From contig CALLME010000159.1 in assembly GCA_938007945.1 (NCBI GenBank), positions 1 to 6,915 of the forward strand: a stretch of DNA of 6,915 bases, read 5' to 3'. The notes beneath the pieces were generated by a model. The model was given only the letters and a program-made list of their open reading frames with translations, searched no databases and was not told the origin of the DNA. The translations under genes were made by a program, and so were the position numbers. Source of the stretch: an uncultured Caulobacterales bacterium (GTDB lineage Bacteria > Pseudomonadota > Alphaproteobacteria > Caulobacterales > Maricaulaceae). Numbering within the stretch: position 1 is the stretch's first letter; each line of letters opens with the position of its first letter. Shown piece by piece: positions 1 to 4,543 of this stretch.

Positions 1-837
1 GAACTCTGTGCGAGTGAGAATACGCCGCATAAGGTCTGCCTCCATCAAGCAAGGCGAGAGGAAATCTTCACCAGACGGTTCATAGGCGAGCGGGCAATTG
101 ACGTCATTCATATGAAACGCTTTTGAGCGCTCAATTATCAAACGCTCCATCTCTGTATCGCCCGCAACGCGCGCCCAATCGAGCATTAGCCCAAAGGCAA
201 AGGCGCTTTGATTATGCGTGCCGAGCCGTATCGGATAGGCGAGTTTTGGAAGCCAATCTTTGAGGCTCTGCGCAATATCGGCTTCTAGCAGGGCCAGCCG
301 TTCAAGCCAAACTTTAGCACGCGGATTATCATACTCTCGAAGCTCAGCGGTAAGCTGTAAGAACCACGCCACGCCGTAAGGCCGCTCCCAAGAGCCGCGT
401 GCGGGTCGCGCAAAATTGGCAATTTCGCCTGCGATGTTGTCTTGCGTAAAATTCTGCTCAAGCTTTTCAATCGCCGCGTCGCGCCACGCCGCATCCTGCG
501 GACCGACGCGCAAAAGCCGCACAAGAAGCCAATGTCCGTGCACTGCACTATGCCAATCAAAGCAACCGTAAAAGACGGGAAACAATTCCTTAGGTCGCCC
601 AATTTCCTCTGCCGTATCCGTCGTACGCGAGATTTTATTAGGGAATTCTTGCTGCACACAAGCGATTGCCAGCGCGGAGAAGCGGTCAGCAAGCTCAGGC
701 GAAATTTGAGACGGGTAATCCGCCGCCGTTGGCATATTGGTAGGCGGAGCCGTAGACTCGGGGCTTGAACTATTTGAGTTTTGCGTCTGGCCGCAAGCAA
801 CTAAGGTAAACGCACTGAGCAAGAGAAGTTTTTTCAT
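1..837 (-). CDS. DUF2891 family lipoprotein, 3' end cut off by the window edge
   Basis: The frame is open from an ATG at 837 to the left edge: 279 codons with no stop, so the C-terminus is missing. The N-terminus (MKKLLLLSAF, then LVAC at residues 12-15) is a short lipoprotein signal peptide, with Cys15 the predicted lipidated residue. A Ser/Thr/Pro/Asn-rich linker (about 17-45) follows. The rest matches what I remember of DUF2891: FYGCFDWHSAVHGHW at 89-103, ERPYG at 151-155, a Gly-Thr-His-Asn segment ending in AFAFGL at 206-216, and EPSGEDFLSPCL at 253-264. The His/Trp/Asp/Glu-rich motifs suggest a binding pocket or active site, but the family has no activity I can name. The Cys is followed by Gly, not Asp, so outer-membrane sorting is likely. 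It lies 55 bp after the preceding gene in the same direction. An AGGA sits only 2 bases before the ATG, so the ribosome binding site is weak. Family call fairly sure; function unknown. Confidence 0.88.
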   Translation of the reverse strand, partial: MKKLLLLSAFTLVACGQTQNSNSSSPESTAPPTNMPTAADYPSQISPELADRFSALAIACVQQEFPNKISRTTDTAEEIGRPKELFPVFYGCFDWHSAVHGHWLLVRLLRVGPQDAAWRDAAIEKLEQNFTQDNIAGEIANFARPARGSWERPYGVAWFLQLTAELREYDNPRAKVWLERLALLEADIAQSLKDWLPKLAYPIRLGTHNQSAFAFGLMLDWARVAGDTEMERLIIERSKAFHMNDVNCPLAYEPSGEDFLSPCLMEADLMRRILTRTEF

Positions 838-892
838 AATCCTAGGCTAATATGCGTACGATTAAAAATCTATCCTAATTGCATCTTTAATT

Positions 893-1306
893 TTACCCGC
901 GCCGTAAGTCTGTGACGCGCAGCTCGAACGGATTTTGGGCATGAGCTTTGCGTAGTGCGTCTCGGGTGGCGGGCACTTGCACTGCTTGCTGAAGCCACGC
1001 CTCAATTTGCGGCAAACTATCGGCCTTCACGCCCGCCTTATCCCAATCAATAAGTTCAGCCGAATATCGAAACCCCGTATCATAGCCGACCGAAACATCA
1101 TCCATTTGCACATGGCCGATGAGGCGGCAGTAATTTTCACAATTGGGCCAAAGGTCGGCGATCAAAGCGTTCCATTTCCCACCGCGCGAAATCGCCGTTT
1201 GTATGATTACGACGAGCCACTGAGCCAAACCATTGGCGTAATCAGTTTTCAAATCACCGCAAAAATATGTGCCGTCTTGGTCGGTATCAACCCAGTCAAT
1301 CTTCAT
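893..1306 (-). CDS. Hypothetical protein, about 137 aa, no recognised family
   Basis: I do not recognise this protein. It has no signal peptide and no clear membrane segment; WLVVIIQTAI (about 31-40) is hydrophobic but short and is probably a buried helix or strand. It is rich in Trp and Asp, with cysteines near 17, 57 and 61 (the last two spaced CxxxC in NCENYC). The C-terminus ends in a basic LRRG. Composition is that of a normal soluble protein. The start is ambiguous: GTG at 1309 directly precedes ATG at 1306 in frame, and a further out-of-frame ATG begins at 1311. I chose the ATG; the GTG would add one residue. No good Shine-Dalgarno is visible, but the stop of the upstream gene (1322) is only some 15 bases away, so translation by coupling is plausible. 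It is the third gene of the leftward unit. A longer open frame on the opposite strand (977-1528) makes gene status less than certain. Confidence 0.68.
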   Translation of the reverse strand: MKIDWVDTDQDGTYFCGDLKTDYANGLAQWLVVIIQTAISRGGKWNALIADLWPNCENYCRLIGHVQMDDVSVGYDTGFRYSAELIDWDKAGVKADSLPQIEAWLQQAVQVPATRDALRKAHAQNPFELRVTDLRRG

Positions 1307-1321
1307 CACATATCGCCCAAC

Positions 1322-2098
1322 TTAATCGTCTCCGTCATCCTCGTCTTCGCTAAAGCCGAGCGCTTTCATCTTTTTCACACTCGGGCTCGGCATGAGTTTA
1401 AACTCACCGCCGCTCACAACCATTGTATCCGCACCTGTGTCTTCAATATCATCAAGACCGATGACATAAGTCCCGCCAAATTTTTCAAATGGCGGCATGG
1501 CCACGGGCGCACCGTCTTGGGTAAATGACAGTTGGAGCGGCGTATCCTCCTTTAGATATTGCACCGTCAAATGGGTCATCTTTGGGACCAGCATGGCCAT
1601 CGGCCCGCCAAACATTTTCTTATAAAATGATTTCCCGTCACCGACGCCGTCTTGAAGCTCTGCGAGTGAATACGGCCCCGTACGGTTTTTAAACAGCACA
1701 TCACTATCCATAGACAGACCAATTTTTGGCTCTTCTCCGTCGGGCGTTCTGACCTGTCCGCAAAGCTCTGCCTCCTTCGGCAGGTTTTTAACTTTAGAAT
1801 GAAAATCCGTCACACGACCATCCGCGCTGACTGTAAACCATGTGTCCTGCCCCGCATGACGCGACCAAAATTTTGGCAACTCAATTGTCTCGTCATCGCG
1901 CACAAATTCCGCACTCATGACGGCTTCAAGCGTATCAAGTCGTGCGGGCTTGAGACTGCTCATTTTTTCGTAATATTTCACAAGCCCCTCGGCTGGAAAG
2001 CATTTCTCGGCAGGTGGTGTGGGCGCAGCTAGGTCATCTGAAAAAGCAGGCGCTGAAATTGCAGACGCAATGGCTGTCAATAATAAATACCTAGTCAT
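1322..2098 (-). CDS. Secreted hypothetical protein, 258 aa, paralogue of its upstream neighbour
   Basis: The product is probably exported: MTRYLLLTAIASAISAPAFS is a typical Sec signal peptide with likely cleavage after Ser20 (AFS, then DD). There is no lipobox and no second membrane segment, so a soluble periplasmic or secreted protein is expected. Cys33 (KCFP) and Cys113 (ELCG) align with Cys35 and Cys114 of the neighbouring 269-aa protein and could form a disulfide. The C-terminal half carries the motifs shared with that protein: FKN...G.Y...EL, DGKS.YKKM (155-162), LDD.ED.GADT (215-225), SGG and a P.PS.K.MK stretch (237-245). In an ungapped hand alignment from FKN, about 49 of 114 residues are identical. 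It ends in a very acidic tail (EDEDDGDD). Its ATG overlaps the stop of the 269-aa gene by four bases (ATGA), implying translational coupling. I know no family for it; no catalytic motif is visible. Confidence 0.88.
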   Translation of the reverse strand: MTRYLLLTAIASAISAPAFSDDLAAPTPPAEKCFPAEGLVKYYEKMSSLKPARLDTLEAVMSAEFVRDDETIELPKFWSRHAGQDTWFTVSADGRVTDFHSKVKNLPKEAELCGQVRTPDGEEPKIGLSMDSDVLFKNRTGPYSLAELQDGVGDGKSFYKKMFGGPMAMLVPKMTHLTVQYLKEDTPLQLSFTQDGAPVAMPPFEKFGGTYVIGLDDIEDTGADTMVVSGGEFKLMPSPSVKKMKALGFSEDEDDGDD

Positions 2099-2904
2099 CT
2101 GACCCAGTCACCGTTTTCATTCTGTGTGTAGATTTTCTTCTCACCAATATCGTATTTCTTCATGGTCTTGATGCTTGGCACAGGTGAGAGCGTATAAGAT
2201 CCACCACTAATCTTAAGCGTATCAGCCCCCATATCTTCTAAGTCATCCAAATCAAAAACATAGGCCTCATTGTAGATTTCAGACTTTATGGAGGGCAACG
2301 CTTTGCCATCTTTATAAGCAACCGCCTGAAACGGCGTCCCTTCAGCCTCATAGCGAAGTGATAAATGATCTGTGCTCGGCATAAACATGCGCGCAACAGC
2401 GGGAATCATTTTTTTATAAAGTGACTTCCCGTCATCAGTCCCTTCTTTGAGTTCCTCCATTTTGTAAATGCCAGAGGTGTTTTTAAATTCAGGTGTGAGG
2501 CCCATCTCAAAATACAACCCTTCGTCATCACCTGGGCGCCCTATACGCGTGGGGTCTGTGATGCAAATTTCACTGTCTTTTTCAGCGCGTTCGACCTTTG
2601 CCATAAAATCTGGCGTGGCGCCGCTGGGCGCAATCGTGAAATCAGTCTCCTGCTCGCCTTTGATAAAATAGCGCGTGGGCATAACGCCTCCGTCAAATAT
2701 CCGAAAGCGAGGCGTGAGCGGCGGGGCAACAACATCTTTTTTATCGGCATCTGCGCCCTTTAACTTGCCGACTGTCTCAATCGCAAATTTGGTCGGGAAG
2801 CAATATGTTTCGCCACGAACGGCGTCACGGTCAAAATCATCCGCTTGCGCAGGCACACTGGCTAAAAGAGATAAACCTAACCCAACACTTATAAAAAACC
2901 GCAT
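2095..2904 (-). CDS. Secreted hypothetical protein, 269 aa, first gene of the leftward operon
   Basis: The N-terminus MRFFISVGLGLSLLASVPAQA is a clear Sec signal peptide (cleavage after AQA at 19-21, then DD), so the mature protein should be periplasmic or secreted. It is a paralogue of the 258-aa protein encoded next: shared cysteines (Cys35 in YCFP, Cys114 in EICI), a shared DFTI-type strand before the second Cys, and a shared C-terminal half with DGKSLYKKM (158-166), LDDLEDMGADT (219-229), SGG and SPVPSIKTMKK (240-250). Unlike the paralogue it lacks an acidic tail and ends in a polar QNENGDWVR. The start is well supported: GAAGGG lies 7 bases upstream of the ATG and the signal peptide begins immediately. 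The gene faces away from lptM-lysA, so its promoter must lie in or near the 137-bp divergent spacer. No known family or enzymatic motif is recognised. Confidence 0.9.
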   Translation of the reverse strand: MRFFISVGLGLSLLASVPAQADDFDRDAVRGETYCFPTKFAIETVGKLKGADADKKDVVAPPLTPRFRIFDGGVMPTRYFIKGEQETDFTIAPSGATPDFMAKVERAEKDSEICITDPTRIGRPGDDEGLYFEMGLTPEFKNTSGIYKMEELKEGTDDGKSLYKKMIPAVARMFMPSTDHLSLRYEAEGTPFQAVAYKDGKALPSIKSEIYNEAYVFDLDDLEDMGADTLKISGGSYTLSPVPSIKTMKKYDIGEKKIYTQNENGDWVR

Positions 2905-2911
2905 AATTCAA

Positions 2912-2917
2912 CCCTTC
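2912..2917 (-). promoter_or_regulatory. Shine-Dalgarno sequence of the 269-aa secreted protein gene
   Basis: On the minus strand this reads GAAGGG, seven bases before the ATG at 2904. It is the clearest ribosome binding site in the leftward unit and fixes the start of that gene. The two genes behind it lack comparable sites and appear to depend on close coupling. Confidence 0.6.
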
Positions 2918-2996
2918 AATTCGACATAACTATCCCTATAGCTAGCACAGATAGCGAGTGAAAGATTGTTCATTTCGCAGTTGTCACGCTCGCATG

Positions 2997-3015
2997 GGCG
3001 AAAGCGCTTTACGCC
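2997..3015. promoter_or_regulatory. Inverted repeat upstream of lptM, possible operator or hairpin
   Basis: The sequence reads GGCG, then the perfect 10-bp palindrome AAAGCGCTTT, then a single A, then CGCC. It forms a dyad of nine pairs with one bulged base. It is bracketed by two direct copies of CGCATG (2991-2996 and 3018-3023). It ends 26 bases before the lptM start. It could be a repressor site or a structured leader; no known regulator motif is recognised, and chance is not excluded. Confidence 0.3.
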
Positions 3016-3041
3016 TTCGCATGAGTTGCTTAGAAGACTGT

Positions 3042-3191
3042 ATGACCCGCAAACGACTATTTACGCTCACTTTAATATCCGCTTTGGCTCTTGGGGGCTG
3101 CGGCATTAAGGGCGACCTCGAAACACCGCCGCCGATTTGGGGGGATAAGTCGAGCGAAACTCAACCCGTGACACCCGATTCTGACAGCTAA
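3042..3191 (+). CDS. lptM: LptM-type (YifL-like) small outer-membrane lipoprotein
   Basis: This 49-residue lipoprotein starts with a basic MTRKR, a hydrophobic stretch (6-16) and a lipobox LGGC, with Cys20 the lipidated residue. The mature N-terminus CGIKGDLETPPP carries the signature of the LptM/YifL family (CG.KG.L..P followed by prolines). The short tail is acidic and disordered. In E. coli, LptM binds the LptD/LptE LPS translocon and helps it mature; the same role is inferred here from family membership only. The frame is open back to a GTG at 2958, but an early start would put a Cys-rich, unrelated 28 residues before the signal peptide, so ATG 3042 is preferred. No strong ribosome binding site is seen. 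It lies 2 bp before lysA, a linkage common in alphaproteobacteria, and is surely cotranscribed with it. Confidence 0.87.
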   Translation: MTRKRLFTLTLISALALGGCGIKGDLETPPPIWGDKSSETQPVTPDSDS

Positions 3192-3193
3192 TC

Positions 3194-4459
3194 ATGCGCC
3201 ATTTCGATTATAAAGACGGCGAAATGTTTGCCGAGGACGTTGCCCTGCGCGATATTGCAAAAACTGTCGGCACACCCGCCTATGTCTATTCTACGGCTAC
3301 GTTCACGCGTCATTTTAACGTCTTTGCTGACGCTTTCAAAGGTCGCAAAGCGCTGATAGCCTATTCGGTCAAAGCTAACTCCAATATTGCCGTACTCGCC
3401 ACGCTTGCCAAATTAGGTGCAGGCGCAGATGTGGTGAGTGAAGGCGAACTGGTCCGTGCGTTGACTGCGGGCATACCCGCACAAAAAATTGTCTTCTCTG
3501 GCGTGGGTAAGACGGAATCTGAAATGCGCGCCGCGCTCAAAGCGGGGATTCGCGTCTTTAACGTCGAAAGCCTGCCAGAGCTTGAGCAACTCTCAGACGT
3601 CGCGGTTTCTATGGGGACGCGCGCACCTGTCGCCTTTCGTGTTAATCCCGATGTCACAGCAGGCGGGCATGAGAAAATTTCAACAGGCAAAGCTGAGAAT
3701 AAATTCGGCATTGCGTGGTCATCCGTGGAATCCGCTTACGCGCGCGCAGGCGAGCTCAAAGGCATTGAAATCGTCGGCGTCGATATGCATATCGGCAGTC
3801 AAATTGACAGCCTGGCCCCTTTTGAAAAAGCCATTGAAAAAGTTGGTGCGTTGATTGCGAAACTCCGCGCCCAAGGACACACCATCCGCAGTTTTGATAT
3901 TGGCGGTGGGCTGGGGATCCCTTACGGAGATAACACGAAAACACCGCCGCCGCCGTCTGAATACGGCGCGCTTGTCAAAGACCTCACCTCCGAGATGGAT
4001 GTCGAGCTCATCTTTGAACCTGGCCGCATGATTGCGGGCAATGCAGGTGTGCTTTTGTCCAAAGTTATCTACGCTAAATCGGGTGAAGACAGAGAATTTC
4101 TCATCATTGATGCGGCCATGAATGATCTTATCCGTCCTGCGCTTTATGATGCTTATCACGAGATTGAACCCGTCAAAGCCTCAGGGCGTGATTTTAATAC
4201 GCAAATCTATGATGTGGTCGGGCCGATATGTGAAAGCGGCGATACCTTTACTAAACGGCGTGAACTGCCTGAAATGAAGGCGGGGGAACTAATTGTGCTG
4301 CATTCTGCAGGCGCTTACGGCGCGTCACAGTCGAGCCAATATAACACCCGCCCCCTCATCCCCGAAGTGTTGGTGAACGGTGATCAATTCTCTGTCGTGA
4401 GAGACCGCCCAAGCCTTGAAGACATTCTCCGCGCTGAATCTATTCCTGATTGGATTTAG
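3194..4459 (+). CDS. lysA: Diaminopimelate decarboxylase (EC 4.1.1.20)
   Basis: LysA is the cytoplasmic PLP enzyme that decarboxylates meso-2,6-diaminopimelate to L-lysine, the last step of the DAP pathway. The 421 residues match the usual length of the family. It has the fold type III layout: an N-terminal alpha/beta barrel with the PLP-binding lysine in YSVKAN (Lys60), HIGSQ at 199-203, the phosphate-binding GGGLG at 237-241 and EPGR at 275-278. The C-terminal beta domain contributes CESGD at 346-350, whose Cys and Glu help form the active site across the dimer, and AGAYG at 372-376 followed by SSQYNTRP. All expected residues are present, so it should be active. The start MRHFDY is the typical alphaproteobacterial N-terminus. 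Only two bases separate it from the lptM stop and no clear Shine-Dalgarno is seen, suggesting coupled translation. Confidence 0.97.
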   Translation: MRHFDYKDGEMFAEDVALRDIAKTVGTPAYVYSTATFTRHFNVFADAFKGRKALIAYSVKANSNIAVLATLAKLGAGADVVSEGELVRALTAGIPAQKIVFSGVGKTESEMRAALKAGIRVFNVESLPELEQLSDVAVSMGTRAPVAFRVNPDVTAGGHEKISTGKAENKFGIAWSSVESAYARAGELKGIEIVGVDMHIGSQIDSLAPFEKAIEKVGALIAKLRAQGHTIRSFDIGGGLGIPYGDNTKTPPPPSEYGALVKDLTSEMDVELIFEPGRMIAGNAGVLLSKVIYAKSGEDREFLIIDAAMNDLIRPALYDAYHEIEPVKASGRDFNTQIYDVVGPICESGDTFTKRRELPEMKAGELIVLHSAGAYGASQSSQYNTRPLIPEVLVNGDQFSVVRDRPSLEDILRAESIPDWI

Positions 4460-4476
4460 TTATTTTTAGGTCGTCA

Positions 4477-4500
4477 AAATGTCACTGCATTGTGACGTTT
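4477..4500 (+). terminator. Hairpin between lysA and the TIGR02302 gene, possible weak terminator
   Basis: A 9-bp stem (AAATGTCAC with GTGACGTTT, one G-T pair) encloses the 6-base loop TGCATT, 17 bases after the lysA stop. It is followed by an AT-rich stretch (AATTTAATAG) but not by a clean T-run, and the stem is not GC-rich. It would be at best a partial terminator or attenuator between lysA and the next gene; a dyad operator is the alternative. Confidence 0.35.
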
Positions 4501-4543
4501 AATTTAATAGTCTTTGCATCTGTTGCGAGGTTATAAGACTTTG

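Larger units (their letters stand above)
2905..3041. promoter_or_regulatory. Divergent intergenic region holding promoters for both operons
   Basis: This 137-bp spacer separates the leftward secreted-protein operon from the rightward lptM-lysA genes, so transcription in both directions should start here or very close by. The half near the leftward gene is AT-rich (TATAGGGATAGTTATGT when read on the minus strand) and could supply a -10-like element. I cannot pick out a convincing -35/-10 pair on either strand. The half near lptM is more GC-rich and carries a dyad listed separately. Assignment rests on gene orientation rather than on promoter motifs. Confidence 0.5.

Noticed and set aside
285..800. 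A 171-aa minus-strand frame (MLAARRKT...) within the left-edge gene
   Set aside because: It is an out-of-frame shadow rich in Arg and Ser. The other minus-strand frame, from 837, carries a lipoprotein signal and DUF2891 motifs over its full length.
977..1528. A 183-aa open frame on the plus strand opposite two leftward genes
   Set aside because: It spans the junction of the 138-aa and 258-aa genes, and its His/Arg/Ile-rich composition is that of an antisense shadow. The 258-aa gene beneath it is firmly supported by its paralogue.
2958..3041. Earlier in-frame starts for lptM (GTG 2958, ATG 2994, ATG 3021)
   Set aside because: They would place a Cys-rich, unrelated extension before a normal lipoprotein signal peptide; ATG 3042 gives the expected N-terminus.
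3719..4159. A 146-aa minus-strand frame inside lysA
   Set aside because: lysA is unambiguous on the plus strand with all catalytic motifs, so this is an antisense shadow.
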